Source: Candidatus Coprenecus pullicola
Lineage (GTDB): Bacteria > Bacteroidota > Bacteroidia > Bacteroidales > UBA932
Direction: 5' to 3'
Assembly (NCBI GenBank): GCA_018711925.1
Contig: DVHR01000019.1
Coordinates: 1 to 34,678, forward strand
Length of the DNA stretch: 34,678 nucleotides
The notes under the pieces were generated by a model. The model worked only from the letters and a program-made list of their open reading frames with translations. It was not told where the DNA came from and searched no databases. Shown piece by piece: positions 22,876 to 31,532 of the stretch. The first letter of the stretch is position 1, and every line of letters starts with the position of its first letter. The position numbers were made by a program, and so were the translations under genes.

Positions 22876-23985
22876 TTATTTTAAATCATTGACAAATTCC
22901 GCAATCTCCTCAAGCAGCCGGCATACCGGCATATCGAACTTCTTCCACGACTCTTCTCCGGGTCTCAACAACTCAGGGAACAGTGAGGCAATGCCATCCT
23001 CCAACTCCTTTTCCCCTGTCCTTGAAATCTCTGACAGTTCATCCTGTACCGCCCTTAGCGAGATCTGGTATTCCTTGTTGCTCAACTCATTATTCCTCAA
23101 TTTATGTTTAAGGGCGCTTCTTTCCTCCTTCAAGGCATTCTCCTGCGTCCTTCTTTCCTCCTCATGCTGCATATACGAGCGGTAGAACTCCACCGTCCTC
23201 TCCTTCCGCGATAAAAACAAAGCATTGTACCAATTTTTCTGATACTCATCTCTCCTGCTCTCGGCATCACTGCACCTCGCCCGCAATACATCATTCTCTT
23301 CCTGCAACTTAGAGCCTCTGGTAAAATTGTACACCCACTTTATATTCCACCTGTAATCCTTCTCCGAGGTCTCCTTCTTCAGAATCTCCGCAACCTCTTC
23401 AAGGGTATATGCCTCGAATTTCGTCCTCGCTTCCTTGTAATAACCGGCTATATTGGCAAACCGAGTCCACAGTTTGTAGAAAGACCTTACCTCTTCTGTT
23501 CTCCTGTTGCCATCCTCATCCACTACTGAGCATGCATTTGCCCCGCTCAACGGACTGCCGGATATGAACCAGACCAGAGACATTCTGTCATCCTCTCCAA
23601 ATATGACGGATGACGGGCAATTAAGCCACAATTCAATATAACCGCCGACCGTTGCTGTCGGAAGGTAGCCGGAATACGCCAGTCCGTTGCGGATGTAAGC
23701 AGGAGCAAGGAACATTCTGCTGTCAGACAGTATTCTCTTATAGTTGGCAAGAAAGAGAAATGCATTGTCTGTAAACAGTTTTTCATGCCTGCACTGTTCT
23801 TCGCTGCGAGGTACCGGCACTGGATTTTTCCTCAGACACAGAAAACGTCCGGTTGTGTCCAGACCGGATGAATCGGCCTCATCCTCCGGAAAATACCCGT
23901 ACTCCCTGTCCTCATCCAGTGGATAAGCAGTAATGAAGCCTCCGCTCCAAAGCTTGAAATCTACTGCAGATCGTTTGTCACTCAT
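22876..23985 (-). CDS. Unknown protein A, paralogue of the downstream gene (369 aa)
   Basis: I do not recognise a family. After an acidic, Tyr/Gly-rich first 65 residues, LFTDNAFLFLANYKRILSDS, then a GYLPTATVGGYIELW, NCPSSVIF, RMSLVWFISGSPLSG series, repeats the conserved block of protein B. SGSPLSGANACSVVDEDGN suggests a compact beta-rich domain with conserved Gly and Ser. Residues 220-330 are coiled coil, and SLFPELLRPG near the end matches protein B. It is cytoplasmic by prediction. It begins 4 bases after the stop of a 54-residue ORF. The context with NADAR and an ART-like gene suggests a role in the same process. Confidence 0.65.
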   Translation of the reverse strand: MSDKRSAVDFKLWSGGFITAYPLDEDREYGYFPEDEADSSGLDTTGRFLCLRKNPVPVPRSEEQCRHEKLFTDNAFLFLANYKRILSDSRMFLAPAYIRNGLAYSGYLPTATVGGYIELWLNCPSSVIFGEDDRMSLVWFISGSPLSGANACSVVDEDGNRRTEEVRSFYKLWTRFANIAGYYKEARTKFEAYTLEEVAEILKKETSEKDYRWNIKWVYNFTRGSKLQEENDVLRARCSDAESRRDEYQKNWYNALFLSRKERTVEFYRSYMQHEEERRTQENALKEERSALKHKLRNNELSNKEYQISLRAVQDELSEISRTGEKELEDGIASLFPELLRPGEESWKKFDMPVCRLLEEIAEFVNDLK

Positions 23986-23989
23986 AACG

Positions 23990-24154
23990 TTACTTATTTA
24001 ATGATAATTTGTTATATGCTTTTTCATTTTTACTTATTCCTGCACTGCCGATATAGTCGCAGGACCTAATGAGATCAATCATACGGTCAGTACCCGGAGT
24101 CCGGATGCCAGCTAGATAACACCAAGCTGCTGGAGATGTCTTTTGAGAATTCAT
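23990..24154 (-). CDS. Small unknown protein (54 aa) leading the NADAR/ART operon
   Basis: ATG at 24154 opens a 54-codon frame (MNSQKTSPAAWCYLAGIRTP, then GTDRMIDLIRSCDYIG, ending YNKLSLNK) that stops with TAA at 23990-23992, only 4 bases before the ATG of protein A. The composition looks coding rather than random (amphipathic RMIDLIRSCDYIG helix), and the tight spacing favours translational coupling. No family is recognised. It could be a small regulator, an antitoxin-like partner or a leader peptide. It lies about 125 bases after the predicted start of transcription, with three CAAAAAGT motifs in between. Confidence 0.6.
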   Translation of the reverse strand: MNSQKTSPAAWCYLAGIRTPGTDRMIDLIRSCDYIGSAGISKNEKAYNKLSLNK

Positions 24155-24160
24155 AGTCTA

Positions 24161-24291
24161 TATCAAAAAGTTTACTACAACTGACAGCACAACAAAACTA
24201 ATGCCGTAACTTTTTGATACAGTGAGTGTTTGATAATTCCAACAAAAAGTGTACCAATTAGTTACAAAGACAGAATAAAGTTTATCAAACA
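24161..24291. repeat. Nested inverted repeats and three CAAAAAGT(K)TAC motifs upstream of the NADAR/ART operon
   Basis: CAAAAAGTTTAC (24164-24175), its near-complement GTAACTTTTTG (24206-24216) and CAAAAAGTGTAC (24243-24254) are three copies of one motif. The first two make a perfect 12-bp inverted repeat, TATCAAAAAGTT/AACTTTTTGATA (24161-24172, 24208-24219). A second 10-bp inverted repeat, TGTTTGATAA/TTATCAAACA, occupies 24227-24236 and 24282-24291. Loops are long and no T run follows, so operators are more likely than terminators. Confidence 0.65.
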
Positions 24292-24316
24292 TAGCTAATT
24301 CACTAATTTTCACCAA
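24286..24316 (-). promoter_or_regulatory. Vegetative promoter of the sORF/paralogue/NADAR/ART operon (TTGG-19-TATGTTTG)
   Basis: On the minus strand TTGG (24313-24316) and TATGTTTG (24286-24293) are 19 bases apart, fitting the Bacteroidota consensus. The -7 box overlaps one arm of an inverted repeat. The region 24317-24400 further upstream is very AT-rich, with long A and T runs, and holds no gene I can support. Confidence 0.65.
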
Positions 24317-24446
24317 CTTATTGATTTTGAAAAAATTTTAATTTTTTTCAATTTTTTTTCACTCGCTTCATAAATTAAGTGTTTTGTCAGCTTTTTCAGG
24401 CTCAGTCCACGGCAGATGCACCGTTATCCACAACACGCAAAACTGC

Positions 24447-24480
24447 ATAAAAAAGCCGGTCCTTTTTGTGGGACCGGCTT
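24447..24480 (-). terminator. Rho-independent terminator after enolase
   Basis: AAGCCGGTCC/GGACCGGCTT forms a 10-bp stem (24453-24462 with 24471-24480) around an 8-base loop. On the minus strand it is followed by a run of T. Confidence 0.9.
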
Positions 24481-24504
24481 CCGTAAATGTATGTGACGTA
24501 ATTG

Positions 24505-25797
<1,293 letters not shown>

Positions 25798-25826
25798 TTA
25801 AAATTATTTCCGTCTTATTTCGGGCG

Positions 25827-25856
25827 CAAAAATACTCATTTGAACAATTTTTCCAA
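25827..25856 (-). promoter_or_regulatory. Vegetative promoter of enolase (TTGG-18-TATTTTTG)
   Basis: TTGG at 25853-25856 and TATTTTTG at 25827-25834 on the minus strand are 18 bases apart, with the ATG 42 bases further on. Confidence 0.65.
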
Positions 25857-25868
25857 AATAATATACAA

Positions 25869-25903
25869 TAAAAAAGGGACATCCCGCATAGGGAAGCCCC
25901 TTT
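25869..25903 (-). terminator. Terminator after rubredoxin
   Basis: On the minus strand AAAGGGGCTTCCC and GGGATGTCCCTTT pair imperfectly around TATGC and are followed by a T run. The hairpin lies 23 bases after the rubredoxin stop. Confidence 0.65.
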
Positions 25904-25925
25904 CTATCATTCTGTCCCACAAGGG

Positions 25926-26087
25926 CTATTCCACCGGCTCGAACTCGTCCTTGCCTACTCCGCAGAGAGGGCAGGTCCAGTCTGCCGGAAGATCCTCGAA
26001 AGCCGTTCCGGGCGCTATTCCGTTATCAGGGTCTCCCACTGCGGGATCATATACCCATTCGCATACCGTGCATCTGTACTTTTTCAT
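25926..26087 (-). CDS. Rubredoxin
   Basis: A 53-residue rubredoxin. Its iron site is made by CTVC (residues 6-9) and CPLC (39-42), with the family segments [14 protein letters not shown] and [17 protein letters not shown]. It carries single electrons in the cytoplasm, often to peroxide- or oxygen-detoxifying enzymes in anaerobes. The ATG at 26087 follows AAAGGAT. It is divergent from the Nudix gene; its own promoter is not clear (a TATATTAG is the nearest candidate). Confidence 0.97.
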   Translation of the reverse strand: MKKYRCTVCEWVYDPAVGDPDNGIAPGTAFEDLPADWTCPLCGVGKDEFEPVE

Positions 26088-26130
26088 AATCCTTTAATAT
26101 TTATACGGGCCTAATATAGGCATTTATTCT

Positions 26131-26138
26131 TAATTTTG
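26131..26138 (+). promoter_or_regulatory. -7 element TAATTTTG of the Nudix gene
   Basis: A TAnnTTTG match ends only 4 bases before the ATG at 26143, which would place the start of transcription at or very near the start codon. Confidence 0.55.
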
Positions 26139-26142
26139 CAGT

Positions 26143-26760
26143 ATGAAAACGATTTTCTTCAATCAGCGCGCCATGATTCTCTGCCGCGAAGGGGAACAGG
26201 CGGAGAAAGACCCCGAGGCCGTCATCGTCATCGACAGCGGAGATGACACAATTCTGGCCAACGCGGTCAACACCATAGACACCGGTTCCGGAATCAGAAG
26301 ACTGTATGTCCTGTGCGATAATCCGGAACTTACATACGAGAGGCTCAGAAAACTGTTTACGGAAGTGGATGCAGCCGGAGGGCTCATCTGCAATGACCTC
26401 GGAGAGTTCCTGCTTATATTCCGCAACGGCATGTGGGACCTGCCCAAAGGGAAACGCGAGAAAGGCGAGAGCACTGCTGAGAATGCCGTCAGGGAGGTAA
26501 TGGAGGAATGCGGCATCCCCACTCCTGAACTGGGAAAACTGCTCTGCGTGACAGAACACACGTATCACAGGGACGGCCAGTTCGTGCTCAAGCACACCTA
26601 CTGGTACGCGATGCGTCTCAGCAGCGGTGTGTCCACCAGGCCTCAGACAGAAGAGGGCATCACGCGGACAGCATGGGTGCCTGCCGAGAAAGTCAAGGGA
26701 TATGCCTTAGAGACATATCCGTCTATAAAAGAAGTGTTTGAGAATGCCGGGCTACTGTAG
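26143..26760 (+). CDS. Nudix hydrolase with N-terminal extension
   Basis: A 205-residue protein. The Nudix box is complete: GKREKGESTAENAVREVMEE followed by CGIP (about 105-128, GX5EX7REUXEEXGU). About 70 residues precede the domain (AVIVIDSGDDTILAN, LYVLCDNPE). Nudix enzymes cleave nucleoside diphosphates linked to another group; the substrate here is not readable, and ADP-ribose or a dinucleotide are both possible. It ends 3 bases before the LolA-like gene on the other strand. A -7 box almost touching the ATG suggests a leaderless transcript. Confidence 0.88.
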   Translation: MKTIFFNQRAMILCREGEQAEKDPEAVIVIDSGDDTILANAVNTIDTGSGIRRLYVLCDNPELTYERLRKLFTEVDAAGGLICNDLGEFLLIFRNGMWDLPKGKREKGESTAENAVREVMEECGIPTPELGKLLCVTEHTYHRDGQFVLKHTYWYAMRLSSGVSTRPQTEEGITRTAWVPAEKVKGYALETYPSIKEVFENAGLL

Positions 26761-26763
26761 CCA

Positions 26764-27444
26764 TCAACGCATGTCCGTAATATAGATACCGGGGTTGTCC
26801 ATCAGTTCCTGCGAGGGCACAAAAAAGTCCGACGGCTTCGTCTCCACAGAATTGACAGAGATTATCTGCAACTCGTATCTGTCCCCCGTCCGGCTCATAT
26901 ACGTCACAGCGACAGGCAGAAAGGTGTCCGCACTGACTGTTATCCGCAAGGAGGTAAAAGACAGCTTCTTATCCTTAGGCACCATATCTATGGTATAAAG
27001 TGCCCGGCCGTCTTCGGCTTTACCGTTCTCCGTCCCGCCCTTAAAACTGTACATGGACGCATCAGCCTTTTCCAGCACGGCAAACGGATTCTCCGCCGGA
27101 TCCACAGACGTGACATCGTGCGGAAATATCGTCACCTCCTCATTCACCATGTCATAGATCCACTTGACCTGCCCGTCACAGAAGACAGTCACAGAGCCTG
27201 TGCTGAGCTTGAAAGCCTCTCCCTGGGCCACAAAATGCCCGCGCTCGTCTCCCAACACCGCCCCGTCCTGCCCGAAAGCCTGAAACGAGAACTCGAAATC
27301 CGCCGTGCCCAGCCACTTCAAGGCATCCTGCATGGAAGTCAGCACTTCCTTAGGCTGAGGAGCACGGCCTTGCGCCATAACGGCATACGGCAGCACGAGC
27401 AATACGGCAATTATGGATAAAATATTTTTTATAAAAATTCTCAT
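26764..27444 (-). CDS. LolA-like outer-membrane lipoprotein carrier protein
   Basis: A 226-residue exported protein with signal peptide (MRIFIKNILSIIAVLLVLPY, cleavage near VMAQG). The LolA-like fold shows as VLTSMQDALKWLGTADFEFS, FKLSTGSVTVFCDGQVKWIY (the usual GxxxxWxYxxxxxEV-type step, here MVNEEVTIF) and a late SPSDFF-like TKPSDFFVPS. The family binds lipid-modified proteins in the periplasm. The start at MRIFIK was chosen since the longer frame runs into FtsK. It follows ftsK by 10 bases on the same strand, an adjacency common in Bacteroidota. Confidence 0.82.
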   Translation of the reverse strand: MRIFIKNILSIIAVLLVLPYAVMAQGRAPQPKEVLTSMQDALKWLGTADFEFSFQAFGQDGAVLGDERGHFVAQGEAFKLSTGSVTVFCDGQVKWIYDMVNEEVTIFPHDVTSVDPAENPFAVLEKADASMYSFKGGTENGKAEDGRALYTIDMVPKDKKLSFTSLRITVSADTFLPVAVTYMSRTGDRYELQIISVNSVETKPSDFFVPSQELMDNPGIYITDMR

Positions 27445-27454
27445 AATTTTAAAA

Positions 27455-29938
27455 TCATAAAGTTGAGAGCAGTTCGTCCAAGGACTCAAGGCTGGTGATA
27501 CGCACCTGACGGGGTTTGCTGCCCTCGGAAGGGCCCACAATACCGGCGTCCTCCAGCTGGTCCATGATGCGGCCCGCACGGTTGTAACCAAGATTCAACT
27601 TTCGCTGGATAAGGGATGTGGAGCCACTCTGCTCGCGGACTATCAGCCTGGCAGCCTCTTTGAACAGATCGTCACGGGCACCGCCGGACACTTTCTTCAC
27701 CGGACCGTCCTCTCCGCCCTCCATATCGCATTCAGGCAGCAGATACGCTCCGCCGAAGCCGGCCTGGGCCGAGACGAACTTGGCGATGTTCTCCACTTCA
27801 GGGGTATCTATGAAAGCGCACTGCAGACGCACGGGATCGCTGTTGCCAGTGGATATCAGCATATCGCCGCGGCCTATAAGCTGGTTGGCGCCGGTCTGGT
27901 CAAGGATGGTCTTTGAGTCCACACTGGATATCACACGAAACGCGATACGGGCAGGGAAGTTGGCCTTGATGGTTCCGGTGATGATGTTGGTCGTAGGACG
28001 CTGGGTGGCAATCACCAGATGGATGCCGATCGCCCTGGCCAGCTGGGCCAGACGGGCTATCGGCTCCTCAACCTCACGGCCAGCGGTCATAAGCAGATCC
28101 GCGAACTCATCGATTATCACCACGATATAGGGCATGAACTCGTGGCCCTTGTAGGGATTCAGCCTCCGGGACAGGAACTTCTCGTTGTACTCCTTTATAT
28201 TACGGACAGATGCAGCTTTAAGCAGGTCATAGCGGTGGTCCATCAGCTTGCACAAAGAGCGCAGCGTATACACCACCTGCTTGGTGTCCGTGATGATGGC
28301 GTCTTCCGAGTCTGGCATCTTGGCCAGATAATGCTTCTCCAATGGCGAGTACAGCGACAGCTCCACCTTCTTGGGGTCCACCAGTACGAACTTCAGCTCA
28401 GCAGGATGCTTCTTGTACAGAAGCGAGGCGATAATGGCGTTCAAGCCCACCGACTTACCCTGTCCGGTCGCTCCGGCCACCAGCAGGTGAGGCATCTTGG
28501 CAAGGTCGAAAGAGTAAGCCTCATTGGAGATCGTCCGCCCGATGACCACGGGAAGGTCGTACTTCGCCGCATTGAACTTGGAATCGCTCAGGATTGAGCG
28601 CATAGACACGACACTCGGCTTGTCGTTTGCCACTTCGATGCCTATCGCATTGGTCCCGGTAAGCATGACCACACGTACACCGCGGGCCGCCAGAGAGCGG
28701 GCTATATCATCCTCCAGCCGGACTATCTGAGCCACGCGGACTCCCGGAGCCGGCACCACCTCATACAGCGTAACTGTAGGTCCTACCCTTGCAGATATCT
28801 TGGATATGCTTATCTTGAAATCTTTTAGAGTACTAACAATCAGACGGTTATTTCTCTCCAGCTCCTCGCGCGACACCTCATGAATCTGGTCTGAATAATC
28901 CTTCAGCAGAGACAGCTCCGGCATCCTGTAATTGGACAGACTGAGCCTTGGGTCATACCTGGTCTTCCACTGCTCATCCGACAGACCCGTAGAGAAGTCC
29001 GTCGGATCCCCGCCGATGACCTCCACGGGAGGAATATCGCTGTCAGGCCCATCCTGGCCTGCAGGTGTATCCGTATCCTTGTCATCAGGACGTTCAACCG
29101 GCACAACCGGGGGTATCACCTCCAGTTCCGGTCCTTCCTCATCGGGTTCCTTGCCTTCATCTCCCTCATTCACGCCGTTCTCCTCGCCATCATTTTCTCC
29201 ATCTTCATCCTCATCATCGGCATCATCATCGCCACCGTCCTCGTCCACATCATACTCTCCTGCATCTGCCTCTCCATCTTCGGGGACGACATCAGCATCG
29301 GATTTACCGCGCTTGGAGAACAGAGAGTCGAACAGAGACGTTATCCTGTCCACTATCTTATGATTGAGAAGTATAACCCAGAGTACGAGAAAGACGAGAA
29401 TGATACATGCAGTCCCGAACGCTCCGGTCATGGACACCAGCCATTCATTGACATAATACCCGTAAGACCCTCCTGCCCCGTCTCCGAACATCGACTTGGC
29501 AGAAGTAAAGGAGAATATATAGGAGAACAGAGCGGACAGGACTATACAGCCCATCAAGGACAGAAAGAACAGGCGCAGCAGCCTGACTTTCTCCTTCTTG
29601 AAACAATACACGGACAGCCCGGCGAAGAAAAACGGAACAACGAGCGCACCTAGGCCGAACCATCTGGACACAAGAAGATTGGCAAACAGAAAACCGGCTT
29701 TGCCACCGGTATTCTCAGCGGTAACAGCGTTGCTGTATATTCCATCGTCAGACAACAGGCTCTGATCCTCAGACCATGTAAACAGGTAAGAGACTATCGA
29801 CACCAGGGTAAAGACCGCCAGAAGAGCAAAAACCAATCCAAGCACAAAACGGACGTTCCGGTTGTGCATCAGCCTGTCCAATGCGGACGGACTTTTCTTC
29901 TTTTTTTTCTTTTTACCGGCTATTGCTGCTTTTTCCAT
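27455..29938 (-). CDS. ftsK: FtsK/SpoIIIE DNA translocase
   Basis: An 827-residue chromosome-segregation motor at the division septum. After a Lys-rich start (KKKKKKK) come four membrane segments (about 28-195), a highly acidic linker (about 215-290, runs of Asp/Glu), the alpha/beta motor with Walker A GATGQGKSVGLN and Walker B VVIIDEFADLL, and a C-terminal gamma winged helix (SLIQRKLNLGYNRAGRIMDQ). The size fits Bacteroidota FtsK. The start overlaps the end of the DUF4290 gene by 19 bases, and the LolA-like gene follows, so the three form one transcript. Confidence 0.96.
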   Translation of the reverse strand: MEKAAIAGKKKKKKKSPSALDRLMHNRNVRFVLGLVFALLAVFTLVSIVSYLFTWSEDQSLLSDDGIYSNAVTAENTGGKAGFLFANLLVSRWFGLGALVVPFFFAGLSVYCFKKEKVRLLRLFFLSLMGCIVLSALFSYIFSFTSAKSMFGDGAGGSYGYYVNEWLVSMTGAFGTACIILVFLVLWVILLNHKIVDRITSLFDSLFSKRGKSDADVVPEDGEADAGEYDVDEDGGDDDADDEDEDGENDGEENGVNEGDEGKEPDEEGPELEVIPPVVPVERPDDKDTDTPAGQDGPDSDIPPVEVIGGDPTDFSTGLSDEQWKTRYDPRLSLSNYRMPELSLLKDYSDQIHEVSREELERNNRLIVSTLKDFKISISKISARVGPTVTLYEVVPAPGVRVAQIVRLEDDIARSLAARGVRVVMLTGTNAIGIEVANDKPSVVSMRSILSDSKFNAAKYDLPVVIGRTISNEAYSFDLAKMPHLLVAGATGQGKSVGLNAIIASLLYKKHPAELKFVLVDPKKVELSLYSPLEKHYLAKMPDSEDAIITDTKQVVYTLRSLCKLMDHRYDLLKAASVRNIKEYNEKFLSRRLNPYKGHEFMPYIVVIIDEFADLLMTAGREVEEPIARLAQLARAIGIHLVIATQRPTTNIITGTIKANFPARIAFRVISSVDSKTILDQTGANQLIGRGDMLISTGNSDPVRLQCAFIDTPEVENIAKFVSAQAGFGGAYLLPECDMEGGEDGPVKKVSGGARDDLFKEAARLIVREQSGSTSLIQRKLNLGYNRAGRIMDQLEDAGIVGPSEGSKPRQVRITSLESLDELLSTL

Positions 29939-30576
29939 TTGCCTCGATTGTTCTTGTTACGGCCCTGCTTCCTGAACTGATTGCGGTTCTGAGCATTAGG
30001 AAGTATCAATCCAGGACGGGTAAACTTTTCTTTTTCAGAGATACTTTCCAGATGAATGTGGGCCGGCACTATCAACTTACCGTCCGAGAGTTTCTCTATA
30101 TCCTTGAAGATAGTCTCATCAGAGACACTGTCCTTGTTCCATATAAGATACTGCTGCCTCATATACACAGCCATGGACTTTATCATCCTGTCGCGGGTCT
30201 CGTCCTCTGGCATGGCGGCTATAACCTTTACCATATTCTGGATATTCCTGCCATAATGCGCGGCAGCAAGAGGCTCCTTCGGCATAGGAACAATCTCCGG
30301 AGGAGCTGTAAACTCCTCCTTTGCGGGCACAGGGAACGGCGAATCCACATCAAGATCAAAACCGGCGATGATCTGCACATGGTCCCACAACTTGTGCATA
30401 TAGTCCGGCTGCTCCATGACCTGAGGATTGAGTATGGCCATGACAGAGACCACCGCCCTGATCTGCTCATTGCGCTTCTCCCTGTCCGAAATCCGCTTTA
30501 CCTGCTCTATCATCTTCTGTACGTGCCTTCCATATTCCGGCAATATCAGTTTCTCTCTATTTGTATTGTAATCCAT
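29920..30576 (-). CDS. DUF4290 family protein
   Basis: A 218-residue cytoplasmic protein. It begins MDYNTNREKLILPEYGRHVQ and contains LNPQVMEQPDYMHKLWDHV, the typical start of DUF4290, a family largely limited to Bacteroidota. A basic, Asn/Gln/Lys-rich tail (NQFRKQGRNKNNRGKWKKQQ) suggests nucleic acid or ribosome contact, but this is inference. It is the first gene of the DUF4290-ftsK-LolA unit with a -7 box just upstream, divergent from the RmlD-like gene. Confidence 0.85.
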   Translation of the reverse strand: MDYNTNREKLILPEYGRHVQKMIEQVKRISDREKRNEQIRAVVSVMAILNPQVMEQPDYMHKLWDHVQIIAGFDLDVDSPFPVPAKEEFTAPPEIVPMPKEPLAAAHYGRNIQNMVKVIAAMPEDETRDRMIKSMAVYMRQQYLIWNKDSVSDETIFKDIEKLSDGKLIVPAHIHLESISEKEKFTRPGLILPNAQNRNQFRKQGRNKNNRGKWKKQQ

Positions 30577-30592
30577 CGTGCAAAAATTTCCA

Positions 30593-30600
30593 CAAAGATA
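30593..30600 (-). promoter_or_regulatory. -7 element TATCTTTG of the DUF4290-ftsK-LolA unit
   Basis: A minus-strand TAnnTTTG match 16 bases before the ATG at 30576, back to back with the plus-strand promoter at 30624. Confidence 0.6.
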
Positions 30601-30623
30601 GTTTTTTTAGATTACGAATTGAG

Positions 30624-30631
30624 TATCTTTG
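30624..30631 (+). promoter_or_regulatory. -7 element TATCTTTG of the RmlD-like/hisS unit
   Basis: A TAnnTTTG match 19 bases before the ATG at 30651. It excludes the upstream ATG of the longest frame. Confidence 0.6.
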
Positions 30632-30650
30632 TCGCACAATTACTATAAAT

Positions 30651-31514
30651 ATGGACAATATTCTGATTACCGGTGCTGACGGACAACTTGGCAGTGAGCT
30701 CCGCTCGCTACTGGAAAGGAACAAGGATTACCAGTGCTTTTTCACGGATGTCAGTCAACTTGACATCACAGATCAGGATGCCGTAGACAGTTTTGTCTCT
30801 GAGCATTCTATCAAAAAAATCATCAACTGCGCAGCATACAACAATGTCGACGGAGCCGAGACCGACGCAGATGCGGCCATCAAGATCAACGTCACCGGTC
30901 CGATGTGCCTCGCCACATCAGCATCCCGTCACGGCATCTACCTGATACACATATCCACCGACTTTGTCTTCGACGGCAAGAAACGTACTCCGTACCACGA
31001 GAGCGACAGACCGTCCCCGCTGTCCGAATACGGCAGGACAAAACTGGCCGGAGAGCTGGCCGTCAAGAGATCCGGATGCCTGTCCATCATCATCCGCACG
31101 GCATGGCTGTACTCGCCGTACGGCAAGAAGAACTTCGTCAAGACCATGATTGAGAAAGGTTTGGATGAATACGAAATCAATGTCGTATACGATCAGGTCG
31201 GCACACCCACCTACGCCCGCGATCTGGCCGAGGCCATCCTGCACATCCTGCCTCAGCTTGACTCCGTACCCAGATACGGAGAAGTCTTCCACTACTCCGA
31301 CGAGGGCAGCTGCTCCAGAGCGGAATTTGCAGACAAGATAATGAAACTCAAGAGGCTGGACTGCACCGTCAGTCCCGTTGACTCTTCCGCATATCCCACC
31401 GCCGCCCGCAGACCCGAATATTCAGTGCTGGACAAATCATTGATAAAGACCGCTTTCGGAGTCAAAGTACCCCTGTGGGAAAGAAGCCTTTCAAAGGCAA
31501 TCCGCCTGTTTTAA
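30651..31514 (+). CDS. dTDP-4-dehydrorhamnose reductase (RmlD) family
   Basis: A 287-residue short-chain reductase. MDNILITGADGQLGSELRSL carries the NAD(P)-binding GxxGxxG, HISTDFVFDG is the RmlD motif, and YGRTKLAGE gives the catalytic Tyr-x3-Lys. The reaction in the family is reduction of dTDP-4-dehydrorhamnose to dTDP-rhamnose for surface polysaccharide, but no rmlA, rmlB or rmlC genes are in the window. The start at MDNILIT follows the -7 box. hisS begins 18 bases after the stop, so the two are probably one transcript. Confidence 0.88.
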   Translation: MDNILITGADGQLGSELRSLLERNKDYQCFFTDVSQLDITDQDAVDSFVSEHSIKKIINCAAYNNVDGAETDADAAIKINVTGPMCLATSASRHGIYLIHISTDFVFDGKKRTPYHESDRPSPLSEYGRTKLAGELAVKRSGCLSIIIRTAWLYSPYGKKNFVKTMIEKGLDEYEINVVYDQVGTPTYARDLAEAILHILPQLDSVPRYGEVFHYSDEGSCSRAEFADKIMKLKRLDCTVSPVDSSAYPTAARRPEYSVLDKSLIKTAFGVKVPLWERSLSKAIRLF

Positions 31515-31532
31515 CTTATACAAACCGACAAT

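Noticed and set aside
24161..24219. 12-bp inverted repeat read as a terminator
   Set aside because: The loop is 35 bases, the stem is AT-rich and no T run follows; operator function is more likely.
29140..29300. Low-complexity Asp/Glu-rich stretch in ftsK suspected as a frameshift
   Set aside because: FtsK linkers are normally acidic and unstructured, and the frame is intact on both sides.
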